Notes: a model not told the origin generated them from the sequence alone. Shown: positions 8,020 to 16,005, counted from the first letter of the stretch. The stretch: 21,084 bases of DNA from an uncultured Methanobrevibacter sp. (GCA_904501935.1 CAJGDA010000014.1:1-21084); one strand, 5' to 3'. A program made the numbers and translations.

Positions 8020-8097
8020 ACGAACAGTTCGTATTTTTTTCTTTTTTATTTATTCAAAACTGTTCATAATTTTTTCAAAATATTATTGATTTGAACA
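8020..8097 (+). promoter_or_regulatory. Candidate operator array (GAACA/TGTTC elements) before the MsvR-like gene
   Basis: A perfect inverted repeat ACGAAC-A-GTTCGT lies at 8020-8032. Two related half-sites follow, TGTTC at 8061-8065 and GAACA at 8093-8097, the last about 16 bases before the proposed TATA box. From memory, MsvR-type regulators bind TTCG-containing boxes in their own promoter, and the inverted repeat contains TTCG on both strands. Autoregulation is therefore a reasonable inference, not shown. Confidence 0.45.
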
Positions 8098-8112
8098 ATT
8101 TTTAATTTATAG

Positions 8113-8121
8113 ATATATTTA
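8113..8121 (+). promoter_or_regulatory. TATA box for the MsvR-like gene
   Basis: ATATATTTA is centred 49 nt before the ATG at 8166. Transcription starting about 25 nt downstream would give a leader of about 23 nt containing the GGGGAT ribosome site at 8156-8161. Confidence 0.45.
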
Positions 8122-8165
8122 TTAACTAATTAATATCAATCATAGTATATAGGATGGGGATTTTA

Positions 8166-8936
8166 ATGAGTGAACAAAAACCAATACAGATTTTTTCTAA
8201 CATGAATGACAACATCGGAGTGAACGTTGTTAAAAGTCCAGTAAAACTTACAATTCTAGAAATGCTTAGGGATAGGGATATGGAGTTTGATGAAATTGTT
8301 AGCAATACTGGAAAATCAAAATCAACTGTTTCTGTACATTTAAAAAGTTTAAGGGAAAAGGGTATTATTTCATATAGACTCCATCCAGTCGACAACAGGA
8401 AAAAAATCTTCTATCTAAACTCTAAATACATAGGTTCTGTAAATATAACTGAGCCTAAACAAATTGAGGAAACCCAGTCCGATTATTTGATAAAACACAT
8501 TGTTGAAGAGGACGCTGAGTTTTCTACATTATTGTTCCACACTTTAAAAGCAATGCTTATCCAGGAAGGCATTAATATAGATCCTATTTTGCAGTCAACT
8601 GGAAACAGCATTGGTAAATCAATTTTCAATGAATTGTATGATGATGATTTGGATGTGTTCATGGAAAATCTTGTAGCATTTTGGCAAAGGAAAGGGCTTG
8701 GAAGATTAACCTATAAAATAGGTCAGATTATTAAAATCACAACCTATGACTGTTTTGAATGCGAATTGCTTCCGAAAACAGGTAAGCCCGCTTGTTTTTT
8801 AGATTCTGGAATTTTTGAAGGATTGTTTACAGAATTCTTCAATTTGCCTGTAAGTGTCATTGAAACACAATGCTATACCATGGGTGATGAAAGGTGTGTG
8901 TTTGAGATTGAACCTCAAAACATCAAAGCTTTCTAA
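8166..8936 (+). CDS. MsvR-like transcriptional regulator (ArsR-type wHTH + V4R domain)
   Basis: Residues about 20-90 form a winged helix-turn-helix (KSPVKLTILEMLRD, recognition helix near KSKSTVSVHLKSLREKG, wing YRLHPVDNRKKIFYL). Residues about 110-256 form a V4R domain with five cysteines at 196, 199, 210, 236 and 244 (DCFECELL, PACFLDSG, QCYTMGDERC). This architecture and size match MsvR, a methanogen-specific regulator whose DNA binding responds to redox state through V4R cysteines and which controls its own gene and oxidative-stress genes. An upstream ATG at 8154 is in frame, but GGGGAT lies just inside it and is correctly spaced for the ATG at 8166, which is preferred. The stop codon overlaps the stop of the convergent cbiL gene. 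Confidence 0.8.
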   Translation: MSEQKPIQIFSNMNDNIGVNVVKSPVKLTILEMLRDRDMEFDEIVSNTGKSKSTVSVHLKSLREKGIISYRLHPVDNRKKIFYLNSKYIGSVNITEPKQIEETQSDYLIKHIVEEDAEFSTLLFHTLKAMLIQEGINIDPILQSTGNSIGKSIFNELYDDDLDVFMENLVAFWQRKGLGRLTYKIGQIIKITTYDCFECELLPKTGKPACFLDSGIFEGLFTEFFNLPVSVIETQCYTMGDERCVFEIEPQNIKAF

Positions 8937-9637
8937 TCATCTTCAAATTGTATTATAGTGGTTGTAAGGTAAGGTTTTTCAGTTGAAAATCCTTCAATTA
9001 TTTTTTCGTCTTCACGTGTGCAGTTCTGCACGGAATATATTTCTTTTTTTCTGTCTTTTTCATCAATTGTAGCTTCAAGTTCATCAGTATTTCTTGATGC
9101 TTTCATAAGCACAATGGAATCGCTGTATTCTAAAACTTGTTCTAACCTATCGTCAATTTTAGGAACGATAGTTAAAATTTGGTTTTGTTCAACTAGGGCC
9201 TTATTTTTAGCGGCTGCACAGGCAGTAAATGAGGTAATTCCAGGTATGGTTTCAATTTCATACTCATCAATTAATCTTTTTTGAACATAAGAATAGGTAC
9301 TGAATACAGAAGTGTCTCCAAGTGTGACGAAAGCAACGTCTCTTCCGCTATCAAGGTATTGTGCAATCATTTCAGAAGCGCTGTCCCATATTTTTTCAAG
9401 TTCGCTTTTATCTTCAATCATTGGAAAAATTGGTGCAACAATCATTAATCTATTATAGTCTTCTCTTTTTTCAAGAATCGGTTTAACGATGGATAATGCA
9501 ATACTGTCTTTTTCTTTGGAGGATTTTGGTGAGAATATCACCGGCACGGTCTCTAAAATTCTAGCAGCTTTTAGAGTAAGCAATTCTGTATCTCCAGGTC
9601 CAACACCAATTCCATATAATTTTCCTTTTTCAGCCAT
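8933..9637 (-). CDS. cbiL: Precorrin-2 / cobalt-factor II C20-methyltransferase
   Basis: The 234-residue protein is a tetrapyrrole methylase that transfers a methyl group from S-adenosylmethionine to C20 of (cobalt-)precorrin-2, an early step of corrinoid synthesis; methanogens need corrinoids for methyl transfer. Family signatures are GIGVGPGDTELLTLKA at the N-terminus, GDTSVFSTYSYV (107-118), and GITSFTACAA. Length is typical. An AAGTGAT ribosome site lies just upstream of the ATG. No other cobalamin gene is in the window. In methanogens CbiL should act on the cobalt-containing intermediate (anaerobic route). The last three bases overlap the MsvR-like gene. Confidence 0.87.
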   Translation of the reverse strand: MAEKGKLYGIGVGPGDTELLTLKAARILETVPVIFSPKSSKEKDSIALSIVKPILEKREDYNRLMIVAPIFPMIEDKSELEKIWDSASEMIAQYLDSGRDVAFVTLGDTSVFSTYSYVQKRLIDEYEIETIPGITSFTACAAAKNKALVEQNQILTIVPKIDDRLEQVLEYSDSIVLMKASRNTDELEATIDEKDRKKEIYSVQNCTREDEKIIEGFSTEKPYLTTTIIQFEDD

Positions 9638-9703
9638 ATAATCACTTTTCTTTAGAATTTTTCATTTTAATAATTATTTTTCAAATGCTCTTCCTATCAT
9701 TTA

Positions 9704-9712
9704 TTTATATTA
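9704..9712 (+). promoter_or_regulatory. TATA box for the Rad3-type helicase gene (leaderless)
   Basis: TTTATATTA is centred 26 nt before the ATG at 9734, and no Shine-Dalgarno motif lies between them, so the transcript probably begins at the start codon. Confidence 0.45.
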
Positions 9713-9733
9713 TACTCATCTAATATATTTTTA

Positions 9734-11566
9734 ATGTCAAATTCAATGTTTTGTCCAAATTGTGGAATGTTAAAAAGTAATTGTACTTGTGGAAAGTACC
9801 CTAAAAAAGAGTCTAAAGGTCCAACTAATCTATTTAGTTTTTCTAAGCCTAGAAGTTCATCTATTTTGGATGATGAGATTCCTGATGTTTATTCAGTTGA
9901 TGACCACAAACAGGATGAGGGAACTGCAGCATATCTAAAAGAGATATATCCTCATATTGATGAAGATATTATAGAAAATTTCCCATTCGAAGAGCCTAGA
10001 ACCGGCCAGTTGGATATCATTCAAGATATCAATGATGCAATTAAAAAAGGATATAAGTATATCATTCTTGAAGCGGGTACCGGTACAGGCAAGTCTGCAA
10101 TAGCCACAACTCTTGCTAAGATGTATGAATCCGCATATATTTTAACAATGACAAAACAACTGCAGTCACAATACTCAAATGAATTTGAATTCCCGCTGGT
10201 TAAAGGAAGAAATAATTTCGCTTGTCTGCATGATAACCTGGAGTCCAGCTGCGATATTGGGGCTTGTAAAACAACACCTGCCTCAAGCAAATTTTTCTGC
10301 CCATATGGCGTTGCAAAAAATCCAACATTAGATGCTGAACTGGCCTTTGAAGACTCTTATGGTGGATTCGTATTCTATCAATCAGGTAACCATTGTCATT
10401 ATTGGAACCAGAAAGCCAATGCAGTAAACTCACCTATAACCTTGATGAATTATGATTATGCAATTGTTGAGCTCAATTATGTAAAGCATTTCGGGACCCG
10501 TTCATTATTGATTTTGGACGAAGCTCATAATATTGAAAACAAATTGATGGCTACAATGGAAGTCACTCTGTATAATAGAACTCTTGAAAAGGACATCAAT
10601 AAAAGAATTTCACCAGAAACTTTAAAAGACGGTGAACTTGAAGACTGGAAAATGGAAGTTGATGCAATTAGGGATGCTTATGAAGACATTGATTTGAAAG
10701 ATGTAAGCAAAAATAAGGCTGATAGGATAAGATCAACAATTTATAGATTAAAGACTCTTAAGGAGAATTTGGATAAGGAGCCTAGAAATTGGGTTATTGA
10801 TACTGATGAGGATGTGGGTGTCACATTCAAACCGTTAAGAGTGCATCATTATGCAAAAGATAATTTATTGAAATATGGGGATGTTGTTATATTTATGAGT
10901 GCAACCATATTGTCCCATAAGATGTTTTCCCAATGGTTAGGCCTAAATCCTAATGAGGTTTATCATATTAAAGTCGATAGTCCATTTACAAAGGAAAAAA
11001 GACCAATCATTCTTAATCTGGCTGGAAAAATGTCTGCAAACAGAATCAAAAACACAGCTCCAAAGACAATTCCTATTCTGCAGGAGATTTTAAAAAAGCA
11101 TGAAGGAGATAAGGGCTTAATACATACCCACAGCTACAAATGCCAGCAATATATTACAAATAATCTATATAATTCAAGATTGATTTCCCATTCTCCAAGA
11201 AATAGGGAACAAATACTGGATTTCTTTGAAAAAGATGAAAATCCACTTGTTTTGGTTTCCCCTTCAATGAGTGAGGGGGTAGATTTGCCGTATGATAAAT
11301 GCAGGTTCCAAGTGATTTACAAAATACCTTTCCCGTATCTTGGTGATAAGCAGGTTAACATGAGAATGAAAAGGGATAAAAAATGGTATGCCTATAAAAC
11401 TGTAATGACTTTAATGCAGGCATATGGTCGTGGAATGAGAGCGGAAGATGACTCATGCTACACTTACATTATTGATAGCGATATTAACATGCTGTTTAAA
11501 AGCCCTATGTACAGGTCTCTAATTCCTGATTTTTTCAAAGAGGCAGTTGTAAGGATTAAAAAATAG
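9734..11566 (+). CDS. XPD/Rad3/DinG-type Fe-S superfamily 2 DNA helicase with N-terminal zinc ribbon
   Basis: The 610-residue protein carries a Q-motif-like R-T-G-Q-L-D (89-94), Walker A EAGTGTGKS (113-121), the DEAH box (262-265), MSAT (388-391), VSPSMSEGVDLP in motif V, and motif VI QAYGRGMRAEDD (562-573). Between Walker A and DEAH are C164, C173, C178, C189 and C221, a suitable set for the [4Fe-4S] cluster of XPD-like helicases. These unwind DNA 5' to 3' in repair. Residues 6-19 (FCPNCGMLKSNCTC) form a small zinc ribbon that I do not associate with standard XPD; it may bind DNA or a partner. No FeS- or ATP-site residue looks lost. The stop codon is immediately followed by the 3' end of a tRNA gene on the other strand. 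Confidence 0.85.
   Translation: MSNSMFCPNCGMLKSNCTCGKYPKKESKGPTNLFSFSKPRSSSILDDEIPDVYSVDDHKQDEGTAAYLKEIYPHIDEDIIENFPFEEPRTGQLDIIQDINDAIKKGYKYIILEAGTGTGKSAIATTLAKMYESAYILTMTKQLQSQYSNEFEFPLVKGRNNFACLHDNLESSCDIGACKTTPASSKFFCPYGVAKNPTLDAELAFEDSYGGFVFYQSGNHCHYWNQKANAVNSPITLMNYDYAIVELNYVKHFGTRSLLILDEAHNIENKLMATMEVTLYNRTLEKDINKRISPETLKDGELEDWKMEVDAIRDAYEDIDLKDVSKNKADRIRSTIYRLKTLKENLDKEPRNWVIDTDEDVGVTFKPLRVHHYAKDNLLKYGDVVIFMSATILSHKMFSQWLGLNPNEVYHIKVDSPFTKEKRPIILNLAGKMSANRIKNTAPKTIPILQEILKKHEGDKGLIHTHSYKCQQYITNNLYNSRLISHSPRNREQILDFFEKDENPLVLVSPSMSEGVDLPYDKCRFQVIYKIPFPYLGDKQVNMRMKRDKKWYAYKTVMTLMQAYGRGMRAEDDSCYTYIIDSDINMLFKSPMYRSLIPDFFKEAVVRIKK
11558..11563 (-). terminator. T6 run after tRNA-Arg, inside the helicase 3' end
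   Basis: The last two Lys codons of the helicase (AAA AAA) read as TTTTTT on the minus strand, four bases past the tRNA 3' end. This can end tRNA transcription, so a protein-coding codon pair may double as a terminator. Confidence 0.4.
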
Positions 11567-11640
11567 CGGACCTGGAGGGATTTGAACCCCCGACCTCAGG
11601 ATCCGAAGTCCTGTGTCATTCCTGACTAGACTACAGGCCC
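11567..11640 (-). tRNA. tRNA-Arg (anticodon TCG)
   Basis: The 74-nt minus-strand sequence folds as a cloverleaf. Acceptor GGGCCTG pairs with CAGGTCC, with discriminator G. The D arm is GTC/GAC. The anticodon stem is CAGGA/TCCTG with loop CTTCGGA, giving anticodon TCG. The T arm is GGGGG-TTCAAAT-CCCTC. The CCA end is not encoded, as is common in archaea. There is no intron. It sits 21 nt after the two-helix membrane protein gene on the same strand, so it may be transcribed with that operon or from a promoter inside that gene's 3' end. Confidence 0.95.
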
Positions 11641-11661
11641 AAAATATAAAAAATATTATTT

Positions 11662-12639
11662 CTATTCTTTTTTATCTTCAGAGTCAATAGAAATAATAGG
11701 CATTTCATCAATATCTTCTACTTCAGCAAAAATTTCATCAATTGTTTCAGAATCAAGTTTTGTTTGTTCATATTCGATATCTTCAATCTCCTCAGGGGTT
11801 AACCCTTTTTTACTTTCTTCTTTTTCTTTTGCTGGGGGGATTTTATCAATATCTTCGGTGATTGGTGTCGGTTTTTTAGAATCAGGTTGTTTTTTAAGTT
11901 TATTTTTTAATTCTTTAAGGTTAAATTCTCCGATTTTGTAAGAATCTTTGTCGAGAGGTATATTACTTTTCGGAATAACCATTTCGGTTGCATCATCCTT
12001 CATATCCTTAACATTTTTCTTTTCATTACTCCTGTCAATAGAATTAATGCTATCCGTAATTCCACCAATCGGGTTTTTAATGCCAAATATTTTATAAAAT
12101 CCATAAATTAATAATAGTACACCTATTGCTAATACGATAACAGATATAAAGTTTGTTTCCCCTGAAACAACATTATCTATTACTCTATCGCTACGAGATT
12201 GGAAAATAAATGCTGAAATTAAAACTAATAATAATCCTAAAATTGTGCTTAGAATTGCTAGAATAGGTGTTCTACCAATTTTTGCATTAAGGATTGAATC
12301 AAAATTTTCGCTCACATCCCCTATTATGTCTTCAGGTTCTTCATTTTTGCTTCTATTTTCGGCATCTTCTTCTTTTGGAGTTTTGATGATATATTTTTCG
12401 TTAATGTTGGTGTCATCTAAATTGACTGGGGACCTTTTTTCATCATCATTAGGATTATAAATAAATTCATCATTTATTTCCATTTCATTAAAATTAACTT
12501 TATCTTCGTTAAGATAGTCAATTAATTCACTATCTTCTTCAATATCTGCATAACTAGGACTATTAGGATCTTCTTTGATAGTATCTATCATATCTCTCAA
12601 ATCAGAAATTCTATGTTCTTTTTCTTTAGAATCCTTCAT
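11662..12639 (-). CDS. Acidic two-helix membrane protein of unknown function
   Basis: This 325-residue protein has no family I recognise. Residues 1-120 are hydrophilic and strongly acidic. Two membrane helices lie at about 124-147 and 163-185 with a short loop between them, followed by a long charged tail (about 190-325) rich in Lys, Glu and Asp with Pro-rich patches (KKPTPITEDIDKIPPAK). Both tails would be on the same, probably cytoplasmic, side and look largely disordered. It starts 9 nt after the tfs stop with a GAGGG ribosome site overlapping that stop, so it is co-transcribed with the transcription elongation factor gene. A link to transcription is possible but unproven. Confidence 0.75.
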   Translation of the reverse strand: MKDSKEKEHRISDLRDMIDTIKEDPNSPSYADIEEDSELIDYLNEDKVNFNEMEINDEFIYNPNDDEKRSPVNLDDTNINEKYIIKTPKEEDAENRSKNEEPEDIIGDVSENFDSILNAKIGRTPILAILSTILGLLLVLISAFIFQSRSDRVIDNVVSGETNFISVIVLAIGVLLLIYGFYKIFGIKNPIGGITDSINSIDRSNEKKNVKDMKDDATEMVIPKSNIPLDKDSYKIGEFNLKELKNKLKKQPDSKKPTPITEDIDKIPPAKEKEESKKGLTPEEIEDIEYEQTKLDSETIDEIFAEVEDIDEMPIISIDSEDKKE

Positions 12640-12648
12640 ATAAAACCC

Positions 12649-12960
12649 TCAGTCATATGCTCTCCAAGTGTGTTTACATTTTGTGCATGTAAATATACGG
12701 GTAGGAGCTTCGTCTGCACTACGAGTTTGTAATAATTTATAGGTCGCTCTTTCATTTCCACATTTAGGGCAGGTTTCAGTTGTAACTGGACCAACGTCCA
12801 CATCTTCTCCTAAATTTGTAACGGTTTCTTTTGTTTCGCGTTTTCCTGAAACTGTGTACTCTGAATTGTCAGATGATTCATCAGAGTATCCACAACTATT
12901 ACATTTTAAAATCCCATTATTTGGAAGCATCATAGCTCCACATTCAGGACAAAATTCCAT
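12649..12960 (-). CDS. tfs: Transcription factor S (archaeal TFIIS/Rpb9-like)
   Basis: The 103-residue protein has two zinc ribbons: C4/C7/C20/C23 at the N-terminus and C64/C67/C92/C95 at the C-terminus. The second contains R-S-A-D83-E84, the acidic pair that enters the polymerase active site and stimulates cleavage of backtracked RNA, so this is a cleavage-competent TFS and not a bare Rpb9 subunit. Length matches the family. GGAGAG lies a few nt before the ATG. It heads a short operon with the two-helix membrane protein, and a TATA-like run (TTAATATATTTAA on the plus strand near 12993) lies upstream. Confidence 0.93.
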   Translation of the reverse strand: MEFCPECGAMMLPNNGILKCNSCGYSDESSDNSEYTVSGKRETKETVTNLGEDVDVGPVTTETCPKCGNERATYKLLQTRSADEAPTRIFTCTKCKHTWRAYD

Positions 12961-13042
12961 TCAACTCTCCTCTATTAAATTTAATTGTTTGATTAATATA
13001 TTTAATAATTTTTTTTTTAACTTATTTAAATATATAGCATTA

Positions 13043-13462
13043 TTAATCATTTTTAGCTTTATTTAAACAGTCTTTAATTATTTCTCTATGGTCAAAAGCA
13101 ATATTTATTGCATCTAATTTTTCAAGTGAAAAAATGCCAATATCAGCGGCATCATCATCTGCTTTTCCAGTTGAAAAATCGCCTTTTGCAGTATATGCAA
13201 TTGTTACTGTATGTCCTCTTGGGTCTCTGTCCGGTTTTGAGTAAACATTGACTAAATCTTTAAGTTCAACATCAATGCTTGTTTCTTCTTTTGCTTCCCT
13301 TATAGCAGCACTTTCTACGCATTCACCATATTCGACAAATCCTCCAGGTAGCGCCCAACAGTCTTTATAAGGATCATTTTTTCGTTTAATTAAAATAAAA
13401 TTAAAATTGTCATCAAAAATAAAAATATCAGTTGTTAAAGAAGGGATTTTATAATCTGCCAT
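13043..13462 (-). CDS. NUDIX hydrolase, ADP-ribose pyrophosphatase-like
   Basis: The 139-residue protein has a Nudix box beginning at G41 (G-x5-E47-x7-R55-E56-x2-E59-E60), which binds the metal that cleaves nucleoside diphosphate-X substrates. The last Gly of the usual motif is replaced by Ser62, a tolerated change. The surrounding WALPGGFVEYGE and the DPRGHTVTIAY segment are typical of archaeal ADP-ribose pyrophosphatases, though the substrate is not certain. It lies 29 nt after rpoL with GTGAT before its start, so it is probably part of the csl4-rpoL transcript. Confidence 0.85.
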   Translation of the reverse strand: MADYKIPSLTTDIFIFDDNFNFILIKRKNDPYKDCWALPGGFVEYGECVESAAIREAKEETSIDVELKDLVNVYSKPDRDPRGHTVTIAYTAKGDFSTGKADDDAADIGIFSLEKLDAINIAFDHREIIKDCLNKAKND

Positions 13463-13491
13463 AAAATCACTATAAAAAAGAATTAGAGAAG

Positions 13492-13770
13492 CTATAAAGC
13501 TTCATCAATAAGTTTTTTAAATTCAGCACTTTCCTTTTGAAGTTCTTCTGCTGCTTTTTTCAATACCTTTCTTGGTCTTTTTCCTCTTTTTGTTTTTATA
13601 GTCATTTCTGGTTTTCCAGTAAGAGGGTGGTCAATATTGTAAACAGCATATTCCACATCAGGGTTTTGCATTAAAATATGTCTCAGTGCATTGCAAACAC
13701 CATGACTTTCATCCTTTACAATAAAAGTTAATTCTAAAGTTTTCTCATCTACTATTTCAAAATTTTCCAT
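13492..13770 (-). CDS. rpoL: DNA-directed RNA polymerase subunit L (Rpo11)
   Basis: The 92-residue protein is the archaeal counterpart of eukaryotic Rpb11 and pairs with Rpo3 (RpoD) to form the polymerase assembly platform. Diagnostic segments are LTFIVKDESHGVCNALRHIL and VEYAVYNIDHPLTGKPEMTI, followed by a helical tail (AAEELQKESAEFKKL). Length is normal. It begins 14 nt after csl4, preceded by GGTTGAT, so the exosome and polymerase genes are in one operon. Confidence 0.94.
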   Translation of the reverse strand: MENFEIVDEKTLELTFIVKDESHGVCNALRHILMQNPDVEYAVYNIDHPLTGKPEMTIKTKRGKRPRKVLKKAAEELQKESAEFKKLIDEAL

Positions 13771-13784
13771 TTTATCAACCTTAA

Positions 13785-14354
13785 TTAATCATTAACATAG
13801 TTTTTAGACACTTTACGTCTTTCTCTCTTATTACATGTATTACATTGAAGTTCATTTTCTTTTTGTGTAGTATGCATATAATCTCTACAACGTGTACACA
13901 TTGCTTTTAGGACTCCACAATCATCGTCTACAGTGCCTAAATCAACATTATCTCCAGTAATTTTTACAACTTTTGCTTGAATGATGTCTCCTATTCTAAA
14001 AGCATCTGATAATTTTTCCAAATAATCCTTTTTAGCTTGAGAGATGTGAATAGCACCCATATAAGGTAATGCTAATGGTCTTGCATTGTCTTTGATACAT
14101 TCAATATTTACATTAGCTCTTTGTGGTTTGATGTCAGTAATTTGACCATATACAATGTCACCTACTTCTAAAAGAGCAGGTTTAGTGTCTGACACAACAG
14201 AAATAACCTTCATTTTTTGATTAATTTTAACATTTCCAAGCACTGATGATTTAATTTCGCCATTATCATCATAAGTACCTTCCCCTGGGAGATACTGTTC
14301 AATAATTCCTAATTTATCTCCAGGCATCACAATTTGTTTTTCTTCCATACTCAT
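13785..14354 (-). CDS. csl4: Archaeal exosome subunit Csl4
   Basis: This 189-residue RNA-binding cap subunit of the exosome delivers RNA to the Rrp41/Rrp42 core for degradation or tailing. The N-terminal domain begins with V-M-P-G-D-K-L-G, the S1-type beta barrel spans roughly residues 63-140 (EVGDIVYGQITDIKP, GAIHISQ, FRIGDIIQAKVVKI), and a C-terminal zinc ribbon uses C153, C156, C171 and C174. GGTGAT precedes the ATG at 14354 by six nt and fixes the start. It heads the csl4-rpoL-NUDIX group, with a 75-base AT-rich gap to dph2 that likely holds its own promoter. Confidence 0.93.
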   Translation of the reverse strand: MSMEEKQIVMPGDKLGIIEQYLPGEGTYDDNGEIKSSVLGNVKINQKMKVISVVSDTKPALLEVGDIVYGQITDIKPQRANVNIECIKDNARPLALPYMGAIHISQAKKDYLEKLSDAFRIGDIIQAKVVKITGDNVDLGTVDDDCGVLKAMCTRCRDYMHTTQKENELQCNTCNKRERRKVSKNYVND

Positions 14355-14429
14355 ATTAAAATCACCAAAATAAAGATTTAGTATTAAATTTCTTTAATAT
14401 AATAATTTTATCTATATTAATATTTAAAA

Positions 14430-15434
14430 TTAATTGTAACGTTCATGGAATAGAATTTCATCTAATTGGTAATTTTCCCATTCTCGTTTTTTCAACACAA
14501 TTTCTAACTCTTGTGGTGTTAAAAGAGGTTTCTTATACATCTGCGAATCATCAATAGCTATTCTAGGGCATGCACTTACAACAAAAGCATCTAAGTCAAG
14601 GTAGGGAAGCAATACATCTGGTGAAACATTATCAACTAAAATTATATATGCCTCCATGGCATTGTCTTCAAGAGTCTTTTTGATTTCTTTTGCAAGCTTC
14701 ATTCTGTATTGCCCTTCTTTGGATGATACAAGCACTCCCCATTTTTTTGCGCTGCTTGCTTTTGTAATTCTTGCAAATCTTATTCTTAAAATCCTATCAG
14801 CATATTCATCCATTCTTCTAATTTCTGAATTATAAGGGTCTAAAGCTAGCACGGGCGTATTTGAAAATAGATTAATTCCCAATGGGTGGAAATTTCCACT
14901 GCCTATAAATAGGAATATTTCAACATCAAGACTTTTAATGGACGAAAAATTGCAGCCCAAAACCTGTCCCTTTCTGGTTGATGGTGATGATCCGAGAATA
15001 ACTTCTTTGCCGTTATCTTCAAGAAAATCTTTAATTTCATTTAACATATGTAAGTGTTGTGTTGTAGTTACAAGTCCAATCCTTGAATATCCTTTAAGGT
15101 GTTCTAAGGATTTTTCCAAATCTTTTTTTATATCGATTTTTGAAAAAGCCTCAATGAATATTGTTGGAACTTCGTATTTTAGTGGAAGCGGAGTGTGCCC
15201 ATAATGCACAATCAAATCGACTGAACCTTTCATTTTCCAGTCACCGACATCACATGCTCCAAAACAGGGATCGCCTGATATTATTACGGTTGCTCCTGTT
15301 TCTTTTTCAATTTGACGAGCTATTTTCACAGCCTGTATTTTCAAACCTTCTGGAAATTGAAGACCAACAGTTTTAGCATCTTTCGATTTAATTTTACGGA
15401 TTACCTTATCCAAATCCATATTGTACATTGACAT
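14430..15434 (-). CDS. dph2: Diphthamide synthesis enzyme Dph2 (radical SAM-like, Fe-S)
   Basis: The 334-residue enzyme catalyses the first step of diphthamide formation, moving the 3-amino-3-carboxypropyl group of S-adenosylmethionine to a histidine of elongation factor 2. Three domains each supply a cysteine to the [4Fe-4S] cluster: C57 or C61 in GDPCFGACDVGD, C161 in VLGCNF, and C289 in SACPRIAIDD; spacing matches the characterised archaeal enzyme. The start is one base after the hpt stop (TAA-A-ATG), indicating translational coupling. The ribosome site is weak, and ATGs at codons 3 and 6 are alternatives. Confidence 0.93.
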   Translation of the reverse strand: MSMYNMDLDKVIRKIKSKDAKTVGLQFPEGLKIQAVKIARQIEKETGATVIISGDPCFGACDVGDWKMKGSVDLIVHYGHTPLPLKYEVPTIFIEAFSKIDIKKDLEKSLEHLKGYSRIGLVTTTQHLHMLNEIKDFLEDNGKEVILGSSPSTRKGQVLGCNFSSIKSLDVEIFLFIGSGNFHPLGINLFSNTPVLALDPYNSEIRRMDEYADRILRIRFARITKASSAKKWGVLVSSKEGQYRMKLAKEIKKTLEDNAMEAYIILVDNVSPDVLLPYLDLDAFVVSACPRIAIDDSQMYKKPLLTPQELEIVLKKREWENYQLDEILFHERYN

Positions 15435-15435
15435 T

Positions 15436-16005
15436 TTAATCTTCGATTGTTTTTTGGATAACTACTTTTCCGTCAATCACGTCTAAAGTTACAATAGATA
15501 ATACTTCGATACCGGTTTCCTCTTCAACCAATTTTTTACCGTCACCTTTTTCGATAACCGCAACCACTGATTTAATTTCCAAGCCTAAATCTTTTAAGGT
15601 ATGCAATAAAGCTATCAATGTTCCACCAGTGCTCACAACGTCGTCGATGAGTAAAACCTTTTCGCCAGGATGCAAATCGTTTATAAATAGGTTTGATGAG
15701 CCGTAACCGGTTTTTTGATAAACTTGCTGTTCTCCTTCAAGGCCATATTGTCTTTTACGGATTACAACAAATGGAACATCGGTTGCAAGAGATAATGCAG
15801 TAGCTAAATGTATTCCCATCGCTTCAACAGCCACTATTTTATCAACATCTAAATCTGCATGTTTATGTACAGATAATGCTAATTCTCTTAGCATTTTTGG
15901 GTCCATTGCAGGAACTCCGTCACTAATAGGATTTACAAAATAATTGTAATCTCCTTTTTTTACAATCGGGGATGCTTCTAATGATTTTTTTACTTCTTCT
16001 AACAT
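15436..16005 (-). CDS. hpt: Hypoxanthine/guanine phosphoribosyltransferase (archaeal type)
   Basis: The 189-residue purine salvage enzyme joins hypoxanthine or guanine to PRPP. The PRPP loop is LLIDDVVSTGGT (118-129), and VAVEAMGIHLATALS matches the family's first substrate loop. Length fits archaeal Hpt, which is related to adenine phosphoribosyltransferase. A longer frame starts with TTG at 16017, but the ATG at 16005 follows GTGA by four nt and is chosen. It is divergent from srp54 and is first in a pair with dph2. Confidence 0.9.
   Translation of the reverse strand: MLEEVKKSLEASPIVKKGDYNYFVNPISDGVPAMDPKMLRELALSVHKHADLDVDKIVAVEAMGIHLATALSLATDVPFVVIRKRQYGLEGEQQVYQKTGYGSSNLFINDLHPGEKVLLIDDVVSTGGTLIALLHTLKDLGLEIKSVVAVIEKGDGKKLVEEETGIEVLSIVTLDVIDGKVVIQKTIED

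Noticed and set aside
8154..8165. ATG at 8154 as the start of the MsvR-like gene
   Set aside because: The best ribosome site lies inside this extension and is correctly spaced for the ATG at 8166.
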